Source of the DNA: a virus
IMG/VR virus record: IMGVR_UViG_3300022562_002256
Span: 1 to 64,000 of that record
Direction: 5' to 3' (one strand)
DNA length: 64,000 nucleotides
Below are positions 48,207 to 57,257 of the stretch, in pieces. A program made the translations under genes and the position numbers. Position 1 is the first letter of the stretch. Every line of letters starts with the position of its first letter. The notes beneath the pieces were generated by a model. It was not told where the DNA came from and ran no database searches. It saw only the letters and a list, made by a program, of their open reading frames with translations.

Positions 48207-49349
48207 GATTTTAGTCTTGCAGCGAAGGATTTCAGCGCAGCCGTACACCGCTGTACGGCTGCGACCAACAAAACCAGCGCGATGCCGGTGCTCGCAACCG
48301 TGTTGCTCCGGGCGGGCCCCGGTGAAGTCACGGTCACTGGCACCGACCTCTACAACACCGTCGCCGTTCGGGTGGCGGCTGATGTGGCGCGACCGGGGGC
48401 GTACTGCCTCGATGGGGTCGACCTGGCCAAGCGCATCCAAGCGATGCCGGGGGGAGTCGTCCAGATCGTTCAGGCTCCGCCAGCGACCCCGGATACCCCG
48501 CTCGGTCCCGTAAAAATCCAGGCAGTGGGGACACGACGGGCCTTCGTCATGAGTGGGATCCCCGCTCATGACTACCCAAACGTGGAGGCGTCGCTCGACG
48601 CCACCCCACTCGCCTTGCCCGCCGGGGTGCTCACGCGACTGCTACGCCAGGTCATGGCGTCGATTTCGACGGACGAAACCCGAGCACACGTCAACTGCGC
48701 TCGGGTGGAGTTGAAGGGTTCGTCGGCGCGCATGGTGTCAACCGACGGGCATCGTTTGACCCTTGCCACCGCCACCTTGCCCGACAAGGCGCTCCCCTGC
48801 GTCGAGGCGCTGCTCTCGCGCGCGGCGGCTGGCATCCTGCGCAAGCTCTTGGAAGAGGTGAACCCAGCCACGGATGTCAGCCTGCGTTTTGCATCGCCTT
48901 CGCTTGTTGTAAGCGTGGGGAACGTCACATTTACGACAAAGCTCGTAGACGCGGCGTTCCCGCCATATCAGCAGGTCGTTCCCGCCCCGCGCGACGTGTC
49001 GTACCGGGTTGCGCGCCTTCCCCTCCTGGACATGGTGAAGGCTGTCGCGATTGCGAGCGACACCCACGGGATTCGACTGACGTTTGGTCAGGACAATATC
49101 CTCGCGGAGGGGAACAATGCCGAGCTTGGAAGCGGATCCGACGAGATCGGATGTGTGGCCGGTCCTGGCGCGGTTCCACCGGCATTTGTAGCTGCCTTCA
49201 ACTCGAGTTACCTCCGGGACGCGCTGAGCGTCACCGACGTGGACGAGGTGGCTCTGACGATCGACGGGGAGCTCTCCCCGCTGGTCATCAAACCAGTCGG
49301 AGCCGACGAGCCGTCTTACCTGGCAGTCGTGATGCCCATGCGGGTCTGA
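48207..49349 (+). CDS. dnaN: DNA polymerase III sliding clamp (beta, DnaN), 380 aa
   Basis: Three-domain clamp: MDFSLAAKDFSAAVHRCTAA start, domain 1 VTVTGTDLYNTVAVRV, domain 2 HVNCARVELKGSSARMVSTD with GHRLTLA, and domain 3 AAFNSSYLRDAL and the C-terminal LAVVMPMRV that binds polymerase partners. Length is standard. ATG 48207 matches the family start; ATG 48186 is also open. No polymerase is in the window, so the clamp serves a phage or host polymerase. Confidence 0.85.
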   Translation, partial: DFSLAAKDFSAAVHRCTAATNKTSAMPVLATVLLRAGPGEVTVTGTDLYNTVAVRVAADVARPGAYCLDGVDLAKRIQAMPGGVVQIVQAPPATPDTPLGPVKIQAVGTRRAFVMSGIPAHDYPNVEASLDATPLALPAGVLTRLLRQVMASISTDETRAHVNCARVELKGSSARMVSTDGHRLTLATATLPDKALPCVEALLSRAAAGILRKLLEEVNPATDVSLRFASPSLVVSVGNVTFTTKLVDAAFPPYQQVVPAPRDVSYRVARLPLLDMVKAVAIASDTHGIRLTFGQDNILAEGNNAELGSGSDEIGCVAGPGAVPPAFVAAFNSSYLRDALSVTDVDEVALTIDGELSPLVIKPVGADEPSYLAVVMPMRV

Positions 49350-49350
49350 C

Positions 49351-49560
49351 CTACTGCGCGGCACACTTGTGGGGATTGCCGTGATTGGCGGGGAGGCACT
49401 CGCCACACTCCTGGCAGAAAGCGTCGTCTCCGTAGCAAGCGGGGCAGACGAGCTTGGCGTCCTCGATCCGGTGGATTGGCCACCCCTTGCGGATCTCGCA
49501 AGGGGTGAGCACCGCGTGGCATACCTGGCAGTCGATGGTGGTGGTCATGGGTGGTTTCAT
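49351..49560 (-). CDS. four-cysteine-pair zinc protein, 69 aa
   Basis: ATG 49560 overlaps the previous TGA. CQVCHAVLTPC, CPACYGDD, CQECGECLP and a final HKC form zinc ribbons. Converges on dnaN. Unknown function. Confidence 0.6.
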   Translation of the reverse strand: MKPPMTTTIDCQVCHAVLTPCEIRKGWPIHRIEDAKLVCPACYGDDAFCQECGECLPANHGNPHKCAAQ

Positions 49561-49679
49561 TCGTCGGTGGTTTCGTCCGCCAGATCCATGGCCAATTCGT
49601 AGTAGTGCAGGAGTTCCAGGTCGCGGTGCATTTCGTCGGTGGTGGTGTAGGTTCCGTAATCGCAGGTGGTGGTATCCAT
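49557..49679 (-). CDS. 40-aa acidic protein
   Basis: ATG 49679 to TGA 49557: MDTTTCDYGTYTTTDEMHRD then LELLHYYELAMDLADETTDE. Strong coding character despite size; stop overlaps the zinc gene start. Confidence 0.55.
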   Translation of the reverse strand: MDTTTCDYGTYTTTDEMHRDLELLHYYELAMDLADETTDE

Positions 49680-49732
49680 ATGGGTGCCTCGTCGGTGGAT
49701 TGGTGGTTGCCGTCGTTACGCCCATAGACACT

Positions 49733-49748
49733 TGCACGCACCGTGCCA
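49733..49748 (-). promoter_or_regulatory. sigma-54-like -24/-12 site
   Basis: TGGCAC-GGTGC-GTGCA on the minus strand, predicted +1 near 49722; ATG 49679 is 43 nt further, an exception to the leaderless rule. Confidence 0.6.
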
Positions 49749-49850
49749 ACAGGCAACGCGGGGTCGCCATGCCCACAAACCAGCGGCGATCTGGCGGAGT
49801 TGGCACTCCGCCCCGAACTTCGCGCGCTTGGATGACGACACATGGCGCGC

Positions 49851-50107
49851 ACTTCTTGCGTTTAGCCGGCAGAATTTACCGGCACCTGATGGCAGCCACT
49901 TGAGTGCTACATCGTGAGCGCCACCGTAAGCGGATTCACCAACCTGCCAAAATCGACGCGCAAACGGTGCGTGTTGGGATCATAGTCCAGAATCGGCGGA
50001 GCGCCCGGCTGGACTCAGCCCCCGAAACCACGACGGTTTCGATATGGCGACGTAGAGCACCGTTGGCACGGTGCGTGCAAGTGCCGTCTGGCATTAGGAG
50101 GCTGAAC
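49851..50107 (+). repeat. family A regulatory module, copy A2
   Basis: CACTTCTTGCGTTTAGCC, GCCGGC...ACCGGC hairpin, CAGCCACTTGAGTGCT, GCCACCGTAAGCGG, CGCGCAAACGGTGCG and ATAGTCCAGAAT in order, ending in site 50064-50079. The gap 49749-49850 shows nothing else. Confidence 0.75.
50064..50079 (+). promoter_or_regulatory. sigma-54-like -24/-12 site
   Basis: TGGCAC-GGTGC-GTGCA, predicted +1 near 50090, then AGGAGG and ATG 50108. Confidence 0.65.
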
Positions 50108-50539
50108 ATGCACGAGTGTGTAAAGGACGGCGAGTACATCCTGGGCGTGGAGGAGACGATGCCGCCTGGGCCTTACGACCTTGAGCCTCGGTGGGTGGAG
50201 TCGGAGACCACGCTCGGCCTCAGCGTGGGCACGGTCTGGGCCCCGAACGCCATCACGCCAACAAATGTCAAGGAGCATGTCATCGTGGCGTGGTCGGACG
50301 ACTCACTCGTCCTTCTCCGGCGCAAACAAGACGACGGTCGTCCGCCGTGGCTCCTCTCTCGACGGTTGTTCCTGGAGAAATACGTGGCTGTCGATGTCAC
50401 GTGGCTGCCGTTTGACGGCGATGGCTCCTGCCGTGACTGGTGCCTCGGCTGGGACGGAGCAAGCAGCCGCTGTGACTGCGGCAATCGCCGACTGCACTGG
50501 GAGACAAACGACGGCGTGCCAACCCCCACGGTGTGGTGA
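50108..50539 (+). CDS. CDCGNRR zinc-knuckle protein, 143 aa
   Basis: ATG 50108 has AGGAGG. The C-terminal WCLGWDGASSRCDCGNRRLH is shared with 29962-30195. The N-terminal 100 residues form a beta domain (EHVIVAWSDDSLVLLRRKQD). Unknown function; the motif suggests a common ligand or partner. Confidence 0.65.
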   Translation: MHECVKDGEYILGVEETMPPGPYDLEPRWVESETTLGLSVGTVWAPNAITPTNVKEHVIVAWSDDSLVLLRRKQDDGRPPWLLSRRLFLEKYVAVDVTWLPFDGDGSCRDWCLGWDGASSRCDCGNRRLHWETNDGVPTPTVW

Positions 50540-50605
50540 CTCCGGCGGTGCCGAGGACTTCGATGAATGGATGATAGTCCAGGATCGGCGTACCGACCGC
50601 GCCGC
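50540..50605 (+). repeat. partial family A module
   Basis: ATAGTCCAGGATCGGCGTACC (in part) repeats the promoter-proximal block of A1 just before site 50606-50621. Confidence 0.4.
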
Positions 50606-50621
50606 TGGCACAGCACGTGCA
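50606..50621 (+). promoter_or_regulatory. sigma-54-like -24/-12 site
   Basis: TGGCAC-AGCAC-GTGCA, predicted +1 near 50632, ATG 50635. Confidence 0.65.
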
Positions 50622-50634
50622 TCAACTTCTAGAC

Positions 50635-50811
50635 ATGAAGAAGTCGCCAAGCACTAAGAAACCATTGCCCGACTACGGTCCTGTCAACCCGCCGATGCGC
50701 GTTTGGTTGCGCATCGTCAATGGGCATGTTGTCGAAACGTTTTTTTCCTCGCAGGCCGCAAACGCCTCTGAGGACCAAGATCACATCCACGCCTACGTAC
50801 TCGAGGAGTGA
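50635..50811 (+). CDS. hypothetical protein, 58 aa
   Basis: Basic N-terminus (KKSPSTKKPLP), then a small beta unit (MRVWLRIVNGHVVETFFSSQ) and acidic end. Start set by promoter spacing. Unrecognised. Confidence 0.55.
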   Translation: MKKSPSTKKPLPDYGPVNPPMRVWLRIVNGHVVETFFSSQAANASEDQDHIHAYVLEE

Positions 50812-50903
50812 TCGGCGTCGGCTGGCATCGAGTTGGTCTCAAGTGGACGTTGATGCATCGGCACCCAAGAACCCCACGGTGGGGGGTGAGGGATGGTGTG
50901 TGG

Positions 50904-51068
50904 TCATCCCTCATACCGGGTCGTCTCCCAGCCAGGTTGTCGCGGCACCGCTGGGGGTTCCTCCCCTTGCTCCCATCGACGGAAGACCTCGTCCATCTCG
51001 TCATCGGTTGGGTTATCACCGAGCCAAGCGAGCCATCGGTTCAGACGGGCAGCGGCATCGTTGCTCAT
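50904..51068 (-). CDS. 54-aa acidic protein coupled to SbcDC
   Basis: ATG 51068 overlaps the nuclease TGA (ATGA). RLNRWLAWLGDNPTDDEMDE and VFRRWEQGEEPPAVPRQ look coding. The 92 nt before 50904 hold nothing recognised. Confidence 0.55.
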   Translation of the reverse strand: MSNDAAARLNRWLAWLGDNPTDDEMDEVFRRWEQGEEPPAVPRQPGWETTRYEG

Positions 51069-54000
51069 GCCGGCACCATAACCACGGCGTCGACCATGGC
51101 TAGGGTCGGCGGGCTGTCCGGCGGCACAAGGAGCACCGTGCCGAGCCCCAACTCCCTAACCGCGGCGCGCAGCATGCTGAACCACGCCTCAACGCATGGC
51201 CCCCGCAGCGGGCCTGATGTCTCGTCAAAGGCGAGGGTCGCCCCCGGCACCGCGCCCCACCGTTCGATCACTACTCCCGCTGTCGCCAGCGCGAGCGCGG
51301 TGCTCAGTAGCGCTCGCTCGCCTTTGGAGCACGCTCGCACCTCTCGTTCGCGTTGGTCCGGATGGCTGATCGCGATCCACCGCGCCTGCTCAATCGAGCG
51401 CTTACCCCGTGCGGCCGTCCGTGTTCCACGGTACTCGATCGACCACCCCGCACCATCGGCTGCGCGTAACAAGTCGGTTGCGATCTCGGCGATCTCCTCC
51501 CCGGCCAACTCCATCTCGAGCGCCTGGACCCCGTCACGGCCGAGTGCTTGCGCCAGCTCGCCCGCGTCCTCGGCCCGCCGCTCCAGTTCTTCGGTGGCCT
51601 CACGGACTCGGGCAGCCCTCGCTGCGGCATCCCGCTCCCGGGCGAGGCGGTCTACCGCAAGCGCAAGCCGTGTCGCGGCGACGGAGGCGCCCCGCGCCGC
51701 GTGTTCTACGTCAGCTTGGCCCACCGGGGCCGGCTCGTCACCAAAAGCCTGTAGCACGGCCGAAGCGTCGGTGTGTCGGGCTGTCGCGTCGGCGAGTTGG
51801 TCGTCGAGGAGGGCCACGCGCTCAGCCGCTCGGATGGCCTGGGTCGAGCGGGTCTGGGCGGCGACCAGCGCGCGATGACGTGCTTCCAGCGAATGCCGTT
51901 CCGTCGCCACCTCGTCGATGCTCCTCAATGCCGCTGCGCGCGCGGCCCTGAGCGGGGCGAGTTCGTTCGCGATGGTGACAAGACGCGCGGCGATCCCGCC
52001 GCGCGTTCTCTCAGCGGTGGCGATGGCAGCGTCGATGTCGGCCACCAGGCGAGTCGGTGCACGTGCGAGTCGTTCCCGTGCTGCGGCAAGTCGCGCAGCG
52101 GCGCTGGCAGCGCGTGATGTCAGGTCCACGATGTTCGGATGGGTGTAGGCATCATCGGCGGCGATGGCACGGCGAGAGCGTCGCCTCACCTCGGCCACGC
52201 TGCTCGATGCCACGTCGGGAGATGCCGCGACAATCGCTGAGGCGGCGATCCGGCCGATGTCGGTGAGCGCGGTGCGCAAGGGGGTCACGCGCCCGGTCTG
52301 AGCGACGTGCGTGGCTGCTTCCAGCGCGGCGGCGGCGGCTCTCTCGGATGCCTCCAACTCCGGGAGGCTCTCCCGCAGCCTCTCGGCACCCTCGGCCTGG
52401 GTTCGCTCCGCACGCAAAGCGTCGAGGCGGTGGTCGATGTCTGCAAGCGCGCGGGCTGCCTCGTGTTCGGCGTCGCGACTGGAGCGAATCGCCTCGTCGG
52501 CTGTGCTGACGTCAGCTCGCAAAACGCTCTCCCGCTGGCGCAGCACATCGAGCGCTTCAACCACCTCCTCGATGTGTTCGGGGGGGGGCGCTGCGCAATC
52601 GGCCGCTTGTCTTGCCGCCGCGAGCTCGGTGGTCAGCCGTTCGACTCGCACTGCCGCCGCGTCGGCGGTGGTGCAAAGCGCGCGCCACTGAGTCCACCGC
52701 GCCGCGTCGACGCGGGCTTGAGCGGCGGCGCAGTCGGCGGTGTGGCTTGCGGCCGTCGCATCGACAACCGCTCGTTCGGCACCCGTAACGTCGACGGGAC
52801 CGATCGCTGTGCTCTCTGTGCGCTTAGCGGCGACATCCTTGTCGATCGCGGCCCGCGCCGCCCGTGCCGCCGCTGCCCATGCTTCATAGTTCCCGGCGCC
52901 CAGGATGCCCAATAACGCGGCTTTCAGCCCCGAGTCGTACAGCGTGCCGATCCCATCGCTCCCGTCCCATAGAAAGGCGAACGCGAGCAACAGCACCGGG
53001 TCGGGCAGGTGCTGGCGCGCCCACTCACGGAACGCCTGGCGCCCGCCGACGAACGTGGCGGCGTCCTCGCCCAACGGGCAAACACGCACGGTGCCACCGC
53101 CATCGGTCATTTCGTGATGGATTGTCCATGCCCCTGTGGCGGTGACAACCTCCACCTCGAGATACGGGTTGGGGCCGGTGACCATCCTGTCGAACGCGCC
53201 GTGTGTGGGGCTTTCCTCTCGCAGCGCCGCGAGCATGAGACCGAGCAGCGTGCTCTTCCCCGCCCCGTTCCCGCCCGCGAGTGCCACGATCGGCGGCATA
53301 TCGCGCACCAGATACTCGGCCTCGCCGACGAAAGGGCCGAGCCCCCGACACGCTACACGCTCGAATCGCACCAGTCCCCCAGCGTCTTCCGGGGATGTCG
53401 CCACCATCTCATCGAGCATGGCGAGCACCCGCTCCCGACGTGCCGGCCGTCGACCAATGGCTGTCCAATAGGCGTCGAGCCTATCGTGGACGGACGGAAC
53501 CTTGTCGATGCCCGCCGCACGCGCACGGGTGACCCGTTGGGGCACAGGTTCAAGTTTGACCGCGACCGCCCCCGCGGCGAGGATGTCGTCTCGCGCCGAC
53601 TCGGCGGCGGCCACGATGCACGCGCGGTTGGCGTCGGTGGTGGTGTAACGAAGCCGCACGTCCGCACCTCGACACGACGCCAGCGTCGGTGTCGCGTCGC
53701 CTGCAGCGTGCTCTCGCCCGTAGGACAACACCAGACCCGCCCCGGCTACCCAGTTGCCAACAAGCAGAACCAGCGGCGTGGCGGGGGCGATGCGCCGCTC
53801 GAACGATACACGACGCCCGTCGACGTGAACAAGTACATAGCCCTTTGGCCCCAGCTCGCCGTATGTCGTGGCATACGGCGCCCCCGGGTAGCAGGCTGGC
53901 CGCCCCCCGATGAGCCAATCCTGCGCCGCGTGGACGTGGCCGAGTAGGTAAGCGTCGGCCGCCGCGCGAGCCAGGTCGTCGTTTGTCACGTCGAGGTCGC

Positions 54001-54559
54001 CCCGCCCTTGCGCCGGCTGGTCGTTCGACAGCCGTGCCCCGGCGACCATGGCATGCCCCACCAAGATGCGCGCGGCGTCAGTGCCAACGATGGCTGCCCC
54101 CAAGTCGTCCAGGATCGCGCGCATCTCTTCGCGAAGCGCAGCCGTTGTCGGTGTGCCCCCCCGCGCCTGGACGCGTCGGAGCAAGTCTGCACGCCGGAGA
54201 TGAGGCAGACAGGCAAGGCGCACGCCGGCCACGTCTATCACTCCGGGCTGCTCTACCACCGTAACGGGGTGCGCCGTGCCGAAGGAGTCGAGGATCGCCA
54301 GGTCTCGTTCGACGTCGTGATTGCCCGCGACCACGACGAGCGGGGCTGTGCGGGTGGCTTCTCTGCAAAACCACCGCGCCACGAGCCGCTCGTCGGGGCG
54401 CGAACCGGAGTGATACACGTCCCCCGCGACTACGGTGGCGGCGACGTTCGCTCGCGCGGCGTCATCAAGGATCCACTCCAAGATGCGTTGGCACTCGGAC
54501 AGCCGACCACCAGGCCGCGCCGAGATGTGAATGTCCGCGAGCGCGGCGATGGTCGTCAT
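51065..54559 (-). CDS. fused SbcD-SbcC (Mre11-Rad50) nuclease-ATPase, 1164 aa
   Basis: Residues 1-330 are the SbcD/Mre11 phosphoesterase: ADIH (8-11), VVAGDVYH, VVAGNHDVER, LVGHAMVAG and LLGHVHA metal ligands. From about 395 the SbcC/Rad50 part begins: RFERVACRGLGPFVGEAEYL, Walker A LAGGNGAGKSTLL (near 435). Then comes a long coiled coil without a CxxC zinc hook, the signature CSKGERALLSTALALA and Walker B TLAFDETSGPL. Normally two separate genes. Processes DNA ends in recombination. Confidence 0.85.
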   Translation of the reverse strand: MTTIAALADIHISARPGGRLSECQRILEWILDDAARANVAATVVAGDVYHSGSRPDERLVARWFCREATRTAPLVVVAGNHDVERDLAILDSFGTAHPVTVVEQPGVIDVAGVRLACLPHLRRADLLRRVQARGGTPTTAALREEMRAILDDLGAAIVGTDAARILVGHAMVAGARLSNDQPAQGRGDLDVTNDDLARAAADAYLLGHVHAAQDWLIGGRPACYPGAPYATTYGELGPKGYVLVHVDGRRVSFERRIAPATPLVLLVGNWVAGAGLVLSYGREHAAGDATPTLASCRGADVRLRYTTTDANRACIVAAAESARDDILAAGAVAVKLEPVPQRVTRARAAGIDKVPSVHDRLDAYWTAIGRRPARRERVLAMLDEMVATSPEDAGGLVRFERVACRGLGPFVGEAEYLVRDMPPIVALAGGNGAGKSTLLGLMLAALREESPTHGAFDRMVTGPNPYLEVEVVTATGAWTIHHEMTDGGGTVRVCPLGEDAATFVGGRQAFREWARQHLPDPVLLLAFAFLWDGSDGIGTLYDSGLKAALLGILGAGNYEAWAAAARAARAAIDKDVAAKRTESTAIGPVDVTGAERAVVDATAASHTADCAAAQARVDAARWTQWRALCTTADAAAVRVERLTTELAAARQAADCAAPPPEHIEEVVEALDVLRQRESVLRADVSTADEAIRSSRDAEHEAARALADIDHRLDALRAERTQAEGAERLRESLPELEASERAAAAALEAATHVAQTGRVTPLRTALTDIGRIAASAIVAASPDVASSSVAEVRRRSRRAIAADDAYTHPNIVDLTSRAASAAARLAAARERLARAPTRLVADIDAAIATAERTRGGIAARLVTIANELAPLRAARAAALRSIDEVATERHSLEARHRALVAAQTRSTQAIRAAERVALLDDQLADATARHTDASAVLQAFGDEPAPVGQADVEHAARGASVAATRLALAVDRLARERDAAARAARVREATEELERRAEDAGELAQALGRDGVQALEMELAGEEIAEIATDLLRAADGAGWSIEYRGTRTAARGKRSIEQARWIAISHPDQREREVRACSKGERALLSTALALATAGVVIERWGAVPGATLAFDETSGPLRGPCVEAWFSMLRAAVRELGLGTVLLVPPDSPPTLAMVDAVVMVPA

Positions 54560-54617
54560 GAGCGCGTCACGGCCGCAATGTATGACCGAGTTTGGCTGAG
54601 GTCAACGCGACCGTCCG

Positions 54618-55742
54618 CTACGCCGCAGGCGGCGGGGGCCGATCGGAGCCCGGCACCTGCGGCGGCGCCCCGTCCGTCAACCGCGGATCAACGGGGGCTG
54701 TGACGCCTGCCTTTTCGCACTCCTCGGCGAACCGGGCGTTGAATGTGGCGCCGAGAGACACCATGCGCTCAGGGCTCACGCCAAATTTCTTGAATGCCGC
54801 GAAGAGCCCCTTCTTGGCTGACGCGAGGGCGGCGAACCGTTTCTCGTTCGAGTCTGACATAACTTGTGGCTCCGACGCCTTCTGGATGGCCGCAGCCAGC
54901 GCCTCGCCCACCGTCCGAGGCTCGGCCGGCGTTGGCGCGTCACTAAGCCAGTCAGCGATGATTTGAGCGAAATCATCTCCTGGATTCATAAACACGTCCC
55001 CGGGGGGGAGCAAGTCACACCGCGTCTTGGCAACAATGAGCCGCACCTCGGTTCGCGGCTTCCGCCCGGCCGTTTTCGCGGCAGTGACGTCCGAGACGAT
55101 TGGGACCTGCACCAATTCGCAGAAGAGGTCGGGCTCGTACTCGATGCCCTTCCGTGCGACCGGTCCCAGTCCAACCTTGGTGGGCTCGAGCTTACCCTTA
55201 TCGGTTTGGCTAATTACGTAGTCCATCTCCGATCGAAGGGTGCCTATGATATGGCACGGGCTCTCCAGAATACGCTGGACAAAGCGTGTGTGCGCCGGGG
55301 ACATCTTCCGCCAACCGGTCGAAAAGGCGTTCTTTGACGTGGACCCCTCGGTGATCCTGTCCACCGACTCGAGAACCCCGCCGATGCCAGCCCACACAGG
55401 GCTGAACGAGTCAACAACGATGACGCCGGCCCGCTGCGCTTCGCAGAAGTCGAGGGCCGCTGTATATGCCTCGATTGACTGGTCGTCTGCTGGCATGGGG
55501 ACGTGTTTGAATTGGAACCCGGTGCCCCGGCGAGGAGAGTACGCGTACTTCAGCAGCGACTTGTTCTCCACGTCGACTGCGTACACCGGCCCGAGATTCA
55601 GCGTCCGTACGAGGAACGTCGCGACCGAGAGGGCGGTGTAGCTCTTGCCACTTCCCGCAGGGCCAGCCAGAAATAGGCGCAGGAGAATGCCCTCCCGCGT
55701 TGCATCACGTGCTTGAAACTGGTACTTTTGACTGGTTTGCAT
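54618..55742 (-). CDS. RecA/Sak4-like AAA ATPase, 374 aa
   Basis: ATG 55742 lies 7 nt after a sigma-70-like -10. Walker A LFLAGPAGSGKSYTALSVAT (residues 20-39), then VYAVDVENKSLLKYA and Walker B GVIVVDSFSPVWAG. Similar to the phage AAA_24/Sak4 group of single-strand annealing or RecA-core ATPases. Pro-rich C-terminal tail. Next to the SbcDC gene, pointing to a recombination module. Confidence 0.75.
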   Translation of the reverse strand: MQTSQKYQFQARDATREGILLRLFLAGPAGSGKSYTALSVATFLVRTLNLGPVYAVDVENKSLLKYAYSPRRGTGFQFKHVPMPADDQSIEAYTAALDFCEAQRAGVIVVDSFSPVWAGIGGVLESVDRITEGSTSKNAFSTGWRKMSPAHTRFVQRILESPCHIIGTLRSEMDYVISQTDKGKLEPTKVGLGPVARKGIEYEPDLFCELVQVPIVSDVTAAKTAGRKPRTEVRLIVAKTRCDLLPPGDVFMNPGDDFAQIIADWLSDAPTPAEPRTVGEALAAAIQKASEPQVMSDSNEKRFAALASAKKGLFAAFKKFGVSPERMVSLGATFNARFAEECEKAGVTAPVDPRLTDGAPPQVPGSDRPPPPAA

Positions 55743-55748
55743 GCCAGA

Positions 55749-55776
55749 AGCATAACCACTGCATTCATGCATGCAA
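55749..55776 (-). promoter_or_regulatory. sigma-70-like promoter, leaderless
   Basis: TTGCAT, 16-bp spacer, TATGCT on the minus strand; ATG 55742 follows the -10 by 7 nt. Confidence 0.5.
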
Positions 55777-55783
55777 CAGACCG

Positions 55784-56251
55784 TCACCGGCTCACACGGT
55801 CGCCGCGGCACCGCTTCCGCGAGCGCGGACCGCTGCTGCCGGGCCCGTCACCGGCGAGATGCACGCGGATGGAGTCGCCCCCGGTCGTAAACGTGCCATC
55901 CGCGGCCGGTCGCAGCCGAGCGGGCATGAGCACCACCACGCCCCCAGAAACGTCGAGGCGGCGCTCCCCCGCGTCCGGAAGCACATCAAGAAGCGCTGCC
56001 CGCAGCGCTGCCGACCGCTGACTATCCGTGGCGATGCGTCGCTCTACCTCAACCAGCTCGGCGGCGAGTGCAGTGGCCCGCGCGCGTAGCTCACCCGGCG
56101 TAGCCGGCCACCCGTCGTCGATGATGGCAGTGTCGGGCCCACCCGTCGCCCCGAGCGAGAAGGGCCCCGACCGCATGGTGTCCGGAGCGTCCGCGGCGCC
56201 CTCCGGCGTTGTGTCTGGGCACAGATCGTCGACCAAAAGTGAGGTGCTCAT
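55784..56251 (-). CDS. hypothetical protein, 155 aa
   Basis: A helical segment PGELRARATALAAELVEVER (52-71) extends into a short coiled coil, then a small beta unit (RLDVSGGVVVLMPARLR). The start fits the site at 56264-56279. Unrecognised. Confidence 0.6.
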   Translation of the reverse strand: MSTSLLVDDLCPDTTPEGAADAPDTMRSGPFSLGATGGPDTAIIDDGWPATPGELRARATALAAELVEVERRIATDSQRSAALRAALLDVLPDAGERRLDVSGGVVVLMPARLRPAADGTFTTGGDSIRVHLAGDGPGSSGPRSRKRCRGDRVSR

Positions 56252-56263
56252 GCCGCGCGACCA

Positions 56264-56279
56264 TGCACCATCCGTGCCG
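56264..56279 (-). promoter_or_regulatory. sigma-54-like site with CGGCAC
   Basis: CGGCAC-GGATG-GTGCA on the minus strand, predicted +1 near 56253, ATG 56251. Confidence 0.5.
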
Positions 56280-56348
56280 CTCTGGTGGTGACGCCACCGC
56301 CGCTAGCACGCGACCGCGAAAAATCAACTGGATCGACGGTGCACCATG

Positions 56349-56364
56349 TGGCACACTGCGTGCA
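56349..56364 (+). promoter_or_regulatory. sigma-54-like -24/-12 site
   Basis: TGGCAC-ACTGC-GTGCA, predicted +1 near 56375, ATG 56377. Confidence 0.65.
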
Positions 56365-56376
56365 TGAGGTTGAGCC

Positions 56377-56772
56377 ATGGAACCGAACGTCGCCACCACG
56401 GCCCCCGCACGAAGGGGCCGCCCCCGTAAGCCCGCCCCGCCCCCTCCGGACCCCGCTCGGCTCGAAGCCGCTCTCGAGATCGCCAGAAGCCTCGAGCCCG
56501 GGTCACTGGTGTTTGTCGAGTATGTCGCTGCGTCAGCGGCGCACCCCAGCCCCGCCGCGCTGCGGTCGGTTGCGGCTGGATTCCCCCAGAGTTACTACGT
56601 CGGGACATACCTCGGGTACCACCTAACGGCCGCCGGGCACGTTGTCCTGCGGCTGGAGGTCATCAACCGAGGGGGCGAGCGCCGCGCCATCAACCCGCTC
56701 AAGGGCGACTTGCGCGCGGTCCGGGTCATACACCCCGCCCCGCCCCCCGACGCTATGCCCATTGCGTCGTGA
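56377..56772 (+). CDS. hypothetical protein with AT-hook-like N-terminus, 131 aa
   Basis: ARRGRPRKPAPPP (residues 10-22) is an AT-hook-like basic Pro segment. The rest is alpha/beta (RLEAALEIARSLEPGSLVFV, HVVLRLEVINRGGERRAINP). May bind DNA. First gene of the 56377-57930 run. Confidence 0.6.
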   Translation: MEPNVATTAPARRGRPRKPAPPPPDPARLEAALEIARSLEPGSLVFVEYVAASAAHPSPAALRSVAAGFPQSYYVGTYLGYHLTAAGHVVLRLEVINRGGERRAINPLKGDLRAVRVIHPAPPPDAMPIAS

Positions 56773-57020
56773 TGCCCGCCCGCTGGTACATCCCTGGGTC
56801 TGCGATTGCTGCGGCAGTCCGACGAGTGGCACCGGGTAAGCGGCCTCCGCTCGCCCTCCTTGCCCCGCTGGAGCGGCTTTGTCTGCGTGCCGCGGGGAGA
56901 CTGCCTCACGTTCCCATGGAATCTGCCAGGACCCCCGGCCGTGCGAGCGCGGGGTACAAGAAGGCGCTCGTGAAAGCCATCAGGCGTGCGTGCTGTGCCC
57001 CCGACTTACGGAGGTGGTAA
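56769..57020 (+). CDS. hypothetical basic protein, 83 aa
   Basis: GTG/ATG start overlaps the previous stop. Basic, helical (ALLAPLERLCLRAAGRLPHV, GYKKALVKAIRRACC). Unrecognised. Confidence 0.55.
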   Translation: MMPARWYIPGSAIAAAVRRVAPGKRPPLALLAPLERLCLRAAGRLPHVPMESARTPGRASAGYKKALVKAIRRACCAPDLRRW

Positions 57021-57021
57021 G

Positions 57022-57249
57022 ATGGACAGGTTGCCTCGCGGCGAGTTCGTGCAAACGTGGTTTGACGGAGGTCGAGACGGATCCGGGTTCACATTCGGCG
57101 TCATCGAGGCCAGCGGGCCCACGGCGTTCGTGGTCAGATGGGAAAGCGGTAACCGACACCGCCGCAAACACGGGCATCCCGACATCCACCGCATCACCGA
57201 TCCAGAGTTGCGCCTCGAGGCGGCGCGCACACTGAAACGAACGACCTAG
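57022..57249 (+). CDS. hypothetical protein, 75 aa
   Basis: GGAGG precedes ATG 57022. Small beta domain (FVQTWFDGGRDGSGFTFGVI, GPTAFVVRWESG) of SH3-like look. Unrecognised. Confidence 0.6.
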   Translation: MDRLPRGEFVQTWFDGGRDGSGFTFGVIEASGPTAFVVRWESGNRHRRKHGHPDIHRITDPELRLEAARTLKRTT

Positions 57250-57257
57250 ACCCAAAC

